NCBI RefSeq assembly: GCF_003935375.1
Contig: NZ_RHQM01000005.1
Span: forward strand, 62,001-126,000
DNA from: Stutzerimonas xanthomarina
GTDB taxonomy: Bacteria; Pseudomonadota; Gammaproteobacteria; Pseudomonadales; Pseudomonadaceae
Length of the DNA: 64,000 bases
Direction of reading: 5' to 3'
Part shown: positions 1 through 8,451 of the stretch, piece by piece
Layout of the letters: the number at the start of each line of letters is the position of its first letter
How positions within the stretch are numbered: the first letter of the stretch is position 1
The notes under the pieces: model-generated
The model's database searches: none
The model's input: the letters and a program-made list of their open reading frames with translations, nothing else
Told to the model about the DNA's origin: nothing
Translations under genes and position numbers: made by a program

Positions 1-439
1 TTAGCTCGCGCATGGTGGTCAGCAGCGTCCAGCACAGGCCGTCCTTCAGGCGCACGTAACCCTTGCCGCGGGCGACGTCGGTTTCCAGGCTGATCCAGCC
101 TTCGAGCACGCCGTCGGTCAGGCTCGCTTCGCCTTCGAGCTTCCAGTTGTCCGGCCGGGTGGCTTCCAGGCGGCTTTCCAGCATGTCGCGAATGTCGGCC
201 TTGCCTTCGAGGGTGATCAGGTTCCAGCTGAACAGCACCAGGTCACGCCAATGGCAGTCGTCGGCGAACAGCTCAAGCGTGCCATCGACGTCGCGTTGCG
301 CCAGGCGCTGGCCGAGGCGTTCGACCCAGGCGGCCAGTTGTTCGGTGGGCGAGCGGGTGACAGTGGCCTGGCTGTCACCGCCGAGGTCGCTGCCGTTATC
401 GGTTTTCAGATCGAAGGGAACGTCGTTGCTGGGACGCAT
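1..439 (-). CDS. Flavin-containing monooxygenase-like protein, N-terminal part (cut by window edge)
   Basis: An open frame runs from an ATG at 439 to the left edge with no stop, so only about 146 N-terminal residues are visible. A clear AGGAG ribosome-binding site lies 7 bases before the ATG. The visible part looks like an NTF2/SnoaL-type alpha+beta domain (LELFADDCHWRDLV, then a tryptophan-rich half). Such a domain often precedes the FAD/NADPH-binding part of Baeyer-Villiger or CzcO-like flavin monooxygenases of about 600 residues. No FAD motif is in view, so the product name is inferred from the N-domain and from the neighbouring divergent sigma-54 activator. A sigma-54-type promoter lies at 493-508 on the same strand. 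A stand-alone SnoaL-like protein is the alternative. Confidence 0.6.
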   Translation of the reverse strand, partial: MRPSNDVPFDLKTDNGSDLGGDSQATVTRSPTEQLAAWVERLGQRLAQRDVDGTLELFADDCHWRDLVLFSWNLITLEGKADIRDMLESRLEATRPDNWKLEGEASLTDGVLEGWISLETDVARGKGYVRLKDGLCWTLLTTMREL

Positions 440-492
440 GGTGGTTCTCCTGGTCATTGTTGTTATTCACGGGGATACCGTGCTTGCAGCAG

Positions 493-508
493 AGCAAGCG
501 GCGGGCCA
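493..508 (-). promoter_or_regulatory. Sigma-54 (-24/-12) promoter for the monooxygenase-like gene
   Basis: Read on the minus strand the sequence is TGGCCCGCCGCTTGCT. It keeps the GG-N10-GC spacing of sigma-54 promoters and matches TGGCACG-N4-TTGCW at all but one defined position. It sits about 55 bases upstream of the start codon at 439, and the divergent neighbour encodes a sigma-54 activator. Confidence 0.6.
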
Positions 509-571
509 GCAAGCGGCGCGCCGCGTCGTATCTGGCTTGGAGTCGTATCGGGACTGCCCGGTCGAGGCTGC

Positions 572-626
572 GCTGTGCCATCCCCAGTACGGCGGGGGTG
601 ACACTCTGTACCAGTCGTGGCACAGC
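572..626. promoter_or_regulatory. Dyad, candidate activator binding site (UAS) for the AcoR-like regulator
   Basis: GCTGTGCCA at 572-580 and TGGCACAGC at 618-626 form a perfect 9-bp inverted repeat separated by 37 bases. It lies between the divergent monooxygenase and activator genes, about 65-130 bp upstream of the sigma-54 promoter, a usual distance for an enhancer-like site. Binding by the adjacent regulator is inferred. Confidence 0.35.
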
Positions 627-696
627 ATGCGGCGGCCGGGCGATTGGCCTATGCTGGGCGTGAAACCGCCTCGAAACATCGCGGAGAACAACAAGA

Positions 697-2583
697 ATGA
701 CCTCTCGCCTCAGTCAGCACGCGCATCAGGTCTTGAGCTTCGGTGACGGCACGTCCGCCAGCCAGGGCCCGGCTGCCGATCCCGCCATTGCGCGTTCCTG
801 GCGTCGCTGCCTGGAGCAGCATCAGCTCGACCCCACCAGCCCGCGCGCGCCCTGCGTGATCGAGAGTCCGCGGCTCAATGAGCATCGCGAGCGGCTGGAC
901 CGAGTTATCGCCGTCGCCCACTGGCAAATGAACAGCCTGCACCAGCAGCTGGGCAGCAGCGGCCACGCGGTACTGCTGACCGACGCCAGCGGCGTGGTGA
1001 TCGACAGCGTGGCGGATCAGGCCGAGCGCGCGGAATTCCAGCGCGCCGGGCTCTGGCTCGGGGCGGTGTGGAACGAGGCGACCGAGGGCACCAATGGCGT
1101 CGGCCTGTGCCTGCTGGAGCGCCAGGCGCTGACCATTCGGCGTGACGAGCACTTCCGTGGTCGGCACGCAGCGCTAACCTGTTCGGCGAGCCCGGTGTTC
1201 GATGCCGAAGGCGGTTTGCTTGCCGTACTCAATGTGTCGTCGGCGCGCGAAGACCTGTCGCGCCAGCGGCGCTTTCACACCATGGCGCTGACCAACCTGT
1301 CGGCCAAGCTCATCGAAAGCTGTTTCTTCCTGCAGCACTGCGAGGGCAACTACCTGCTGCGCTTCCATGCCCAGCCCGAATACATCGGCCTGCTCAGTGA
1401 AGGCCTGCTGGCGTTCGATGGCGAGGGACGGATCACCGCGATCAACGAAACCGCGCTCAACCTGCTCGCCAGTAGCCGCGAGGCGCTATTAGGCCGGCCC
1501 TTGGAAACTGTGCTCGATGTGCGTCTGGATCAGTTGCTGGAGCGTGCGCGACCGCAGCCGGGGGCTTGCTGGCCCTTGCATACCCATGACGGTCAGCGGC
1601 TGTTCTGCCAGCTGCGCGGGCCGCAGCTGCGCGTGGTTGCTGCGCCGCGCCAGGAGCCGGCCGATGTGCCGGGCCTGTGTCTGCTCGATCCGTCAATTCG
1701 CACCGGTTTCAGCCGTGCGCTGAAGGTGCTCGAGCGGGACGTGCCGGTGTTGCTGCAAGGTGAGACCGGCACCGGCAAGGAGGCATTCGCCTGCGCACTG
1801 CATCGCGCCAGCAGCCGCGCCGGTCGGCCGTTCGTGGCACTCAATTGCGCGGCGATTCCCGAGACGCTGATCGAAAGCGAACTGTTCGGCTATCGCGGCG
1901 GCAGTTTCACCGGCGCGCGGCGCGAGGGCATGGTCGGCAAGCTGGAGCAGGCCAACGGCGGGATTCTCTTTCTCGACGAGATTGGCGACATGCCGCTGGC
2001 GCTGCAGACGCGCTTGTTGCGGGTGCTGGAGGAACGCAAGGTCACCGCGCTGGGGGCTGCCGCGCCGACCGAACTGAATATCCGCCTGATCAGCGCCAGT
2101 CATCACGACCTGCGCGCGCTGGTTGCCAGCGGCGCGTTCCGCGAAGACCTGTATTACCGCCTTGGCGGGCTGATGATTGCGTTGCCACCGTTGCGCGAGC
2201 GCAGCGACAAGGCTGCGCTGCTCGATCACCTGCTGGCGGAAGAAGCGCAAGGCGAATCGATCTGTCTCGAGCCGGCCGCGCGGCAAGCCTTGCTGCGCTA
2301 CAGCTGGCCGGGCAACGTGCGGCAGCTGCGCAATCTGCTGCGCACGTTGGTCGCGCTGAGCGAGCAGGGGCGCATTGGGCTGGACGACGTGCTTGCCGTG
2401 CTGCCGGCCGAAATGGGCGAGGTCGAGGCACCTCGTGACCCGTTGCAGTCGGCCGAGCGCGAGGCCCTGCTCACGGTGCTACGCGAACGGCACTGGCAGG
2501 TCAGTCGGGTGGCGGAACAGCTGGGGATCAGTCGCAATACGCTCTATCGCAAGCTGCGCAAGCACGGCATCTCGCGTAACTGA
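697..2583 (+). CDS. Sigma-54-dependent Fis-family transcriptional activator (AcoR type)
   Basis: This 628-residue enhancer-binding protein has an N-terminal GAF-like sensory part (about 60-200), a PAS-like stretch (about 230-300), an AAA+ domain and a C-terminal Fis-type helix-turn-helix (GISRNTLYRKLRKHGI). The Walker A motif GETGTGKE begins near residue 355. The sigma-54 contact loop reads GSFTGA rather than GAFTGA, a common variant, and the Walker B region is GGILFLDEIGDM. The start ATG has GGAG about 12 bases upstream. It is divergent from a flavin monooxygenase-like gene with a sigma-54 promoter, the usual layout in which such a regulator activates its neighbour in response to a small ketone, alcohol or aromatic compound. 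The effector cannot be read from the sequence. Confidence 0.9.
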   Translation: MTSRLSQHAHQVLSFGDGTSASQGPAADPAIARSWRRCLEQHQLDPTSPRAPCVIESPRLNEHRERLDRVIAVAHWQMNSLHQQLGSSGHAVLLTDASGVVIDSVADQAERAEFQRAGLWLGAVWNEATEGTNGVGLCLLERQALTIRRDEHFRGRHAALTCSASPVFDAEGGLLAVLNVSSAREDLSRQRRFHTMALTNLSAKLIESCFFLQHCEGNYLLRFHAQPEYIGLLSEGLLAFDGEGRITAINETALNLLASSREALLGRPLETVLDVRLDQLLERARPQPGACWPLHTHDGQRLFCQLRGPQLRVVAAPRQEPADVPGLCLLDPSIRTGFSRALKVLERDVPVLLQGETGTGKEAFACALHRASSRAGRPFVALNCAAIPETLIESELFGYRGGSFTGARREGMVGKLEQANGGILFLDEIGDMPLALQTRLLRVLEERKVTALGAAAPTELNIRLISASHHDLRALVASGAFREDLYYRLGGLMIALPPLRERSDKAALLDHLLAEEAQGESICLEPAARQALLRYSWPGNVRQLRNLLRTLVALSEQGRIGLDDVLAVLPAEMGEVEAPRDPLQSAEREALLTVLRERHWQVSRVAEQLGISRNTLYRKLRKHGISRN

Positions 2584-2585
2584 AC

Positions 2586-2607
2586 CGGCGGGCGCGAACG
2601 CCCGCCG
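2586..2607. terminator. Hairpin between convergent genes
   Basis: CGGCGGGCG and CGCCCGCCG form a perfect 9-bp stem closing a CGAA tetraloop just after the activator stop and before the end of the convergent lpxR-like gene. There is no T-run, so it is a structural barrier that could serve both strands. Confidence 0.5.
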
Positions 2608-2615
2608 TCAGGGCA

Positions 2616-3599
2616 TCAGAGCGCGGTGGAGAGGGTGATCGAACCGAACTGGTCGTGTTCCTGCTGGCCCTGGAATTCGCGAGTGCGCCAGACGCTGGCG
2701 AACGCCAGCTGCCAGCGGCTCCAGGTCAGTGCCACGCCGAGCTTGGCGTCGCCGACCCACTCGCGACGGTCAACCGAGTGGCTGTCCTCGAAGGTGTTGC
2801 CGTCCAGCAGCATGTTGTGCGCCATGTAGCGGCCTTCGAGATTGGCGAAGCCGTACCAGGCGAAGTCGCCGCCGGGGCGGAGGAACTGGCTGCCGCTTTG
2901 CGCCGGCGTCACCGCGGGGATGCTGAAGCTGCGCTGCAGGTTCTGCCCCAGGCGCAGGCCCAGCCCGGCCGAGCCGTAGCTGTACAGGTTGCCGAGGGCG
3001 AAGCCCACGCTCGGGCCGTATTCCAGCTCCAGCCCGGCGAAGCGCTCCTGCAGCCACCAGCGATGCTGATAGCCCAGATTGACGAAGGGTTCGTTCTCCA
3101 GCTGGTTATCCCAGCCGTTGGGCTCGTCGCTGTCGGTTGCCTTGTGCACGGCACGCTGCAAACGCTTGCCGCCCGCCGCCGGGCCAACTATGCCGACATC
3201 CAGGTGCAGCCCTTGCGCGGCGCGCCAGCCGTCGTACTGGGTGTCGGAAAACATCGACATGCCGGCGAACAGCAGGCCGGCGTAAGGGCGGTCGTCTTCG
3301 ATCAGATTTCGGGTTTCGATTTCCTCTGGCGTGTAGATCTGGTGGCCGAAGCGGTAGGCGACGTTGTCGACGGCATTGCCCGACCATCCGGGCAGCAGAT
3401 CGGCGAAGCGCCGCGTCCAGCTCTGTTCGTCCGGTTCGAAACCCCAGATGACTTCCAGGCCGTTGGTGTAGTGACCATCGCTGCCCGAGGCGATGATGTC
3501 GTTCTCCGCCTTGATGGCGAGGATGTCCGCATGGCTGACGGCGGGGGCGGTGATGGTTGCGGCGAGCAGGCACAAGCACGGCAAAGAACGAGAATGCAT
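2616..3599 (-). CDS. lpxR: LpxR-family lipid A 3'-O-deacylase (DUF2219), outer membrane
   Basis: A 327-residue protein with a signal peptide probably cut after SHA (residue 24). The mature start DILAIKAENDI places Asn and Asp at mature positions 9 and 10, which match the catalytic N9/D10 of Salmonella LpxR. The HYTNG motif follows at 43-47. A likely counterpart of the catalytic His is H152 (AVHKA) after the GPAAGG segment. LpxR is a beta-barrel hydrolase that removes the 3'-acyloxyacyl group of lipid A in the outer leaflet. The gene lies 77 bp downstream of the MBOAT/FkbH/ACP/SGNH operon on the same strand and may be co-transcribed, which would give the region a surface glycolipid theme. That link is inference. 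Confidence 0.8.
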   Translation of the reverse strand: MHSRSLPCLCLLAATITAPAVSHADILAIKAENDIIASGSDGHYTNGLEVIWGFEPDEQSWTRRFADLLPGWSGNAVDNVAYRFGHQIYTPEEIETRNLIEDDRPYAGLLFAGMSMFSDTQYDGWRAAQGLHLDVGIVGPAAGGKRLQRAVHKATDSDEPNGWDNQLENEPFVNLGYQHRWWLQERFAGLELEYGPSVGFALGNLYSYGSAGLGLRLGQNLQRSFSIPAVTPAQSGSQFLRPGGDFAWYGFANLEGRYMAHNMLLDGNTFEDSHSVDRREWVGDAKLGVALTWSRWQLAFASVWRTREFQGQQEHDQFGSITLSTAL

Positions 3600-3676
3600 G
3601 ATTCAACTCCTGGCTTACGTTCTTGTTTGTATGTTCTTTCTCGGACCATCACCGCTTCCAGCGGTTCGCTTGTCGA

Positions 3677-4741
3677 TCAGGGCGCGTCGTACCCGTCGTT
3701 TCTGGCCAGTCCCGCCTTGCTGACCATCTCCTGTCTGGCTTCCTGCAGTTGCTCGGCCAGTGCCGCGGAAAAGTCATGCACGGCTGACCAGCGCAGGTGA
3801 ATGGCGTCGACGAAGGCAGCCGGTGGAGCAACCCATTCGCGATCGGCGTTCCAATACTGAGCCCCGTCATGCCCGGCGATGGCGGCGTTCAGCTTGGCGT
3901 CGAAGCGGGCGAGAAAGCTGCCATCGGCATCGACCTTGGATTTCCACTGCGGGTGCAGGGGCGTGGAAACCACAAGCAGCTGACGTCGCTCGCTATCCAG
4001 GCGTTTCGACAGTTCGCCCAGGGCGACAAAGCAGCTGTCATCCAGCGCATCCGGTTTGTCGTAGAACAGGCCGCGATCACCCTGCGGCTCCAGCGGCCCG
4101 TCGCCGTGGCGGGTGAACACCAACGGGTCCCATTCGATCTCGTTGGCCCGCTGCGCCTTGACCGTCTGCGCATTGCGCAACAGCGAACGCGGCGAGAAGT
4201 AGCGCATGTAGTAACCCCAGCGTGAGGCCTGCTGATAAACGTAGTGATCGGCATCCTCGCGGTCGAACACCGCATCCGGCACTTTCCAGCAGCCGGCGAA
4301 GTCCAGCGGATCGACGATCATCACCACCTGGCGGACGCTCGGTTCACGATCCAGCAGCCAGTTGGCGACATAGGTCGACTGGTTGGCGTGCAGGCCGCAG
4401 AACGCACCGTTGAGCGGACGCAAGCCGGGCGTCTGCTCGATCAGCACGTCACCATCGACATGGCGCCAGGCGACCGAGGAGCCGACGATCAGCAGATTCG
4501 GATCGGCGATGGGGTTGTGCCGCAGAAAGTGCAGCTTTTCGTCCACGCACAGGCTGTTGGAGAAGGCCGGTGGCGGCAGGTTGTCGGTGTGATTGAGCCA
4601 GGCGAGCAGGGCGGCAAAGCCGCCGAGCATCCCGAACAGCCCGGCGAACATGCCCAGCAGGTAGCCGGCACGTATCCGCCGCTGGTCTGCTTCGGCCCGG
4701 GCGGCAACGCCGCCCGGGCATGTATCGACGGATCTGGCCAT
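3677..4741 (-). CDS. Membrane-anchored SGNH-like protein of an MBOAT/FkbH/ACP operon
   Basis: A 354-residue protein with one N-terminal membrane segment (about 27-49) and a large periplasmic domain. LLIVGSSVAWRHV (about 83-95) resembles block I of SGNH hydrolases, and D312-x-x-H315 (VDAIHL) resembles the C-terminal catalytic Asp/His block. This architecture recalls AlgJ/AlgX, DltD and PatB partners, which work with an MBOAT membrane acyltransferase to move an acyl group onto an exported polymer. It is the last gene of the operon, 3 bp after the acyl carrier protein gene. I infer that it is the periplasmic acyl-handling partner. It could instead be an esterase, and the Ser-Asp-His set is recognised by eye only. 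Confidence 0.65.
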   Translation of the reverse strand: MARSVDTCPGGVAARAEADQRRIRAGYLLGMFAGLFGMLGGFAALLAWLNHTDNLPPPAFSNSLCVDEKLHFLRHNPIADPNLLIVGSSVAWRHVDGDVLIEQTPGLRPLNGAFCGLHANQSTYVANWLLDREPSVRQVVMIVDPLDFAGCWKVPDAVFDREDADHYVYQQASRWGYYMRYFSPRSLLRNAQTVKAQRANEIEWDPLVFTRHGDGPLEPQGDRGLFYDKPDALDDSCFVALGELSKRLDSERRQLLVVSTPLHPQWKSKVDADGSFLARFDAKLNAAIAGHDGAQYWNADREWVAPPAAFVDAIHLRWSAVHDFSAALAEQLQEARQEMVSKAGLARNDGYDAP

Positions 4742-4744
4742 GAC

Positions 4745-4993
4745 TCAACGCCCTCCGAGTTTGGTCTGGATCAGTTGCGCGAAGTGGCCAACGTTCTTCA
4801 GCGATTCCAGTTCGGCGGTGCGGAACTTGATGCCGAAGCGTTGCTCGGCGGCCACGATCAGCAGCACATGGGTCTGGCTGTCCCAGCCATCGATGTCGTC
4901 GGCGGTGGTTTCGGAGGTGAGGACGATATCGTCATCGTCGAACACGTCTTGGAAGACCTGGGTCAGCGCCTGGAGAATTTCCTTTTCGTTCAT
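4745..4993 (-). CDS. Acyl carrier protein of the MBOAT/FkbH operon
   Basis: An 82-residue acidic four-helix carrier protein. The phosphopantetheine site is Ser39 in GWDSQTHVLL; the usual DSL is DSQ here, as in many stand-alone carrier proteins outside fatty acid synthesis. Its ATG overlaps the stop of the upstream FkbH-like gene by 4 bases, implying translational coupling, and the SGNH-like gene follows after 3 bases. Together with FkbH this suggests that a glyceroyl or related small acyl group is loaded on the carrier as a thioester and then used by the MBOAT protein. A 4'-phosphopantetheinyl transferase encoded elsewhere would be needed. Confidence 0.85.
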   Translation of the reverse strand: MNEKEILQALTQVFQDVFDDDDIVLTSETTADDIDGWDSQTHVLLIVAAEQRFGIKFRTAELESLKNVGHFAQLIQTKLGGR

Positions 4994-6891
4994 GCTTGCA
5001 CCTGGATGTGATGGTTGATGGGAGCGCGCGAGGCCACCTCGTAGCGCCAGAAACTTGCATCGGCGATGGCGTTGGCAGGGGCGGGACGCTGCTCGAAGCC
5101 CAACCGCGGATAGTGTTCGGCAACCATGCCGTTGCGTTCGGTGGGACGGTATTCGCCGACCAGTGCACCCCAGCCTGCGGCCGCTGCCGCATCGGCCAGC
5201 ACCTCCAGCACTGCCGCTTCGACCTGACGGCCCAGCACGCGGCAGCTCATCAGCCAGCTGTCGATCAGCAGTTCGTCAGCCTCGATAGCTGCATCCGGTC
5301 GCGCCAGCACCACGCTGATCAGGCCGTTGTCGCCGAACTTGTCTTCCAGCCGCAGGGCGAGCGCGATGCATCGCGGGTCGCTGGCCATGCGCCCGACTTC
5401 GGCTTCGGTATAGCGGCGGGTCGTGAGGTTGAACTGGTTGGTCTTGTTGATCAGCTGGGTGGCGCGCGCCAGCTCGGCGGCGCCGATGCGGCTGACGCGC
5501 AGCACCATCTGCAGCCCGCGCAGGTAGCCTTCCATGTCCGTGGCCTGGTTCAGCGCGGCTTTGCGTTCGGCATTGAGCGCATAGCTGCGGCCACGCTCGG
5601 CGTCATCCGAGGTAAAGGACACGGCTTCGAAATAGCCCGCCGCGGCAATGCGCGCGGGGTAATCGGCGACATCGTCGGGCAGTTCCGGTACGGCGACTTC
5701 CGACAGCTCGCGTCGTACGATGTCGCGCTCGGCGGGGTTGTCGTCGACGAACACCAGGCTGTCCAGGCCGATATCGAGCATGCTCGCGATGCGCCGCAGG
5801 TTGCCGGCCTTGTCTTCCCAGTTGGCGACGAACGCCGCGATATCGCTGCGCTTGAGCGCCATTTCGGGGTGCGCGAATGCTGCTTCGGCAACGTGCAGGT
5901 CGTTCTTGCTGCACACCGCGAGGATCACCCCGCGGCGCGCCAATTGCGCGGCATAACGCTGAAAGGCGAGAAACGCCTCGCCGCTGGGGCTGCCCTGGCC
6001 GAGCTGGATACCGTCGATGCCGTCATCACCGATCACACCGCCCCATAGGGTGTTGTCCAGATCCAGCACCAGGCATTTGCGCGACAGCCCGGCAGTGGCC
6101 GCTGCGATACGCGCAAAGTGCTCGCCATATAGCGGTGCCAGGGTCGGGCTGATCAGCTGCTTGGCTTGGTGCCAGCGCACCGGCTCGGCCAGGCCGTCGC
6201 CATAGGCAGCCGACTGCCAGGCCAGATCGAGCAGCAGCACGCCTTCCTCGCGGGCAGCAGCGCGAATAGCGCCATTCAACCGTTCGATGACTGCCCGCGG
6301 TGAAGCCGGCACCAGTGCTTCGTAAGAGCCGAACAAGGGCGGCGCCGCTGGCACCAGGGTTTGCTGCACCACCTGCGCGGCATATCGCTCGCGGGCCCGG
6401 CGCCAGAGCATGCGCAGCTCATCGACGCGCTCCGCCACGGCGGCATCCACCTCCGCCTGGCTTGCCTGCAGGGGCAGTTGCAGCGGCGCGTCATGGGCGT
6501 CCAGCGCCAGCAGCACCAGTTGCGGGGCGAAGGCGTTCAGCTCCGGATCATCGGCCAACAATGCCTGGCGGTACATGCCGTAGGGCGCAACATGCAGCGA
6601 CAGCGCCAGGCGCCGTTGCAGCCCGGCCACGCGGATGGCCGGCAGCAGGTGATCGACCGTATGCGAGGACAGCAATGCCACCCGCAGTGGCGTCAGGCGT
6701 GCCGCCGCGGCGTGCTGCTCGATGCCGACGGCAGCCAGCTTGTCCAGTCGCGCGGTGAGGGTGAAATCCCGTTGATGAGCGGCCAGCTTGACGGCTTCAT
6801 GCAGCCGCTGCAGCGGATCTTCGATGCGTTTGGCTTGGCCGATGGCACCGGATAGATCCGGGTGTGTCGGCAGCCAGGAGAGCTGTTGCAT
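4990..6891 (-). CDS. FkbH-like HAD-IIIC family protein
   Basis: A 633-residue protein. The N-terminal 270 residues are typical of the long FkbH-like proteins. The HAD domain carries motif I DLDNTLWGG (277-285, nucleophile D277), motif II CSKND (327-331) and motif III/IV FVDDNPAE (381-388). The C-terminal third looks like a GNAT acyltransferase fold (about 490-630). Characterised FkbH proteins take 1,3-bisphosphoglycerate, dephosphorylate it and place a glyceroyl group on an acyl carrier protein. The ACP gene overlaps this one by 4 bases, so that carrier is the likely partner. No polyketide synthase is nearby, which makes a cell-envelope role with the MBOAT protein more likely than antibiotic synthesis. 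Confidence 0.85.
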   Translation of the reverse strand: MQQLSWLPTHPDLSGAIGQAKRIEDPLQRLHEAVKLAAHQRDFTLTARLDKLAAVGIEQHAAAARLTPLRVALLSSHTVDHLLPAIRVAGLQRRLALSLHVAPYGMYRQALLADDPELNAFAPQLVLLALDAHDAPLQLPLQASQAEVDAAVAERVDELRMLWRRARERYAAQVVQQTLVPAAPPLFGSYEALVPASPRAVIERLNGAIRAAAREEGVLLLDLAWQSAAYGDGLAEPVRWHQAKQLISPTLAPLYGEHFARIAAATAGLSRKCLVLDLDNTLWGGVIGDDGIDGIQLGQGSPSGEAFLAFQRYAAQLARRGVILAVCSKNDLHVAEAAFAHPEMALKRSDIAAFVANWEDKAGNLRRIASMLDIGLDSLVFVDDNPAERDIVRRELSEVAVPELPDDVADYPARIAAAGYFEAVSFTSDDAERGRSYALNAERKAALNQATDMEGYLRGLQMVLRVSRIGAAELARATQLINKTNQFNLTTRRYTEAEVGRMASDPRCIALALRLEDKFGDNGLISVVLARPDAAIEADELLIDSWLMSCRVLGRQVEAAVLEVLADAAAAAGWGALVGEYRPTERNGMVAEHYPRLGFEQRPAPANAIADASFWRYEVASRAPINHHIQVQA

Positions 6892-6912
6892 ACCTGGGAC
6901 TCCTTGTCGTGG

Positions 6913-8451
6913 TCAGAACTGGAAGTAGAGGAACTCCGTCGGTGCCATGGAGAAGGCGATCGCCAGGGCGAAGAAACCGAGTACGCCTACTGCCATGCCG
7001 TGGATCGCAGTCGGCCGCCAGGCGCTGACCGGCAGCAGCCGTTCGGTCCAGTGCGGCTGGGGCTGGAAGTTGAGCGCGGTGCGGAAGTGGCCCATCCACT
7101 GCTGCACGTTGGGCATGCCCCAGACGAACACAAGCAGCGCCGCGATATAGACGAAGTCGGAGCGATCCATCGCCGTGCTGGTCGGGCTCAGGCCGAGCAT
7201 GCCGGCGAGGATCGCCATGGCGGTCGGCACGTCGCTGGCGCGGAAGAACACCATCGCCACCACCACGCAGCCAAAGGTCAGCGCGACGGCCGCCGCCTTG
7301 TGCCACCAGATGTCGCTGTCCAGCTTCCAGCCCTGACGCGCCTTCCAGGCACGCCAGCCGTGGGCGACCACCAGGTAGAAACCGTGCAGCAGGCCGAAGG
7401 CGACGAAGTGCCAGCCGGCGCCGTGCCAGATGCCGGAAATGAACATGGTGAACACGGTGGGGTAGGCGACCAGCGCAAAGAAAGTGCCGGCGGTCATCTT
7501 GCCCCGCCGCGGCTGCGGCTTGCCGGCCGCCATGCGCGCGCGGGTCACGCGCAGCACGATGGGGTTGTAGATGTAGGCGGTGAGGAAACGCGTCAGCGTC
7601 ATGTGCCAGCGCGACCAGTAGTCGATGACGTTGCGCGCCTTGAACGGGCTGTTGAAGTTGGCCGGTAGGCTGATGCCGAACAGCAGCGCCAGGCCGATGG
7701 CCATGTCGCTGTAGCCGGAGAAGTCGAAATAGATCTGCAGCGTGTAGGTCAGCGCGCCGGTCCAGGCATCGTAGAACGCCGGGATGGTGCCGTCGGCGGC
7801 CAGGCTGAAGACCGGCGTGGCTTTCAGCGCGAGGGTGTCGGCGATAACCACCTTCTTGAACAGGCCGAGCAGAAACACCGTGGCACCCAGCGACAGGTTG
7901 TCGATGCGCGCGCGAAAGCTGTCGCGGTCACGAAACTGCGCGAGCATCTCACCGTGGTGGGTGATCGGCCCGGCGATCAGCTGCGGAAAGAAGCTGATGA
8001 ACAGGCAGTAGTTGGCGAAGTCGTGTTCTTCCACCACGCCGTCATGGGCATCGACCAGGTAGGCGATCTGCTGGAAAGTGAAGAAGGAGATCGCCAGCGG
8101 CAGAATGATGTCTTCCACCCGCCAACCGAGATCCAGCGCCGCATCCAGCGTGCCGAGCAGGAAGCCGGTGTATTTGTAGTAGACCAGCAGCAATACGTTG
8201 GCCGCGACCGCCAGCCCGAGCACCAGACGTGAGGGGTGCCGGCGCAGGTAGCCACCGAGCAGATAGTTGACCAGCATGCTGCCGACCAGCAGCGGTACGT
8301 AGACCGGGTTCCACCAGCCGTAGAACACCAACGAGACGACGGTCAGCCAGATCACCGCGAGCCGCTGTCGGCCCGATCCGGTCAGCACGAAGAATCCAAT
8401 CAGCACCACCGGAAGAAAGCCGGCGATGAATTCCACCGAATTGAAAAGCAT
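6913..8451 (-). CDS. MBOAT family O-acyltransferase (AlgI/DltB type)
   Basis: A 512-residue polytopic membrane protein with about 10-12 hydrophobic segments. It carries the two MBOAT histidine blocks: YWSRWHMTLTRF with H283, and ISGIWHGAGWHF with the catalytic-type H343. AlgI and DltB relatives pass an acyl group across the inner membrane to a periplasmic acceptor. Its operon supplies an acyl carrier protein and an FkbH-like loader, so a glyceroyl-like donor is more likely than acetyl-CoA; this is inference. The ATG at 8451 is preceded directly by three copies of TAGGGAA (minus strand), so the ribosome-binding site is itself a tandem repeat. Confidence 0.85.
   Translation of the reverse strand: MLFNSVEFIAGFLPVVLIGFFVLTGSGRQRLAVIWLTVVSLVFYGWWNPVYVPLLVGSMLVNYLLGGYLRRHPSRLVLGLAVAANVLLLVYYKYTGFLLGTLDAALDLGWRVEDIILPLAISFFTFQQIAYLVDAHDGVVEEHDFANYCLFISFFPQLIAGPITHHGEMLAQFRDRDSFRARIDNLSLGATVFLLGLFKKVVIADTLALKATPVFSLAADGTIPAFYDAWTGALTYTLQIYFDFSGYSDMAIGLALLFGISLPANFNSPFKARNVIDYWSRWHMTLTRFLTAYIYNPIVLRVTRARMAAGKPQPRRGKMTAGTFFALVAYPTVFTMFISGIWHGAGWHFVAFGLLHGFYLVVAHGWRAWKARQGWKLDSDIWWHKAAAVALTFGCVVVAMVFFRASDVPTAMAILAGMLGLSPTSTAMDRSDFVYIAALLVFVWGMPNVQQWMGHFRTALNFQPQPHWTERLLPVSAWRPTAIHGMAVGVLGFFALAIAFSMAPTEFLYFQF

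Noticed and set aside
2655..3800. 381-residue plus-strand frame over lpxR and the SGNH-like gene
   Set aside because: Alanine/valine-rich shadow; the minus strand has a signal peptide and LpxR catalytic residues.
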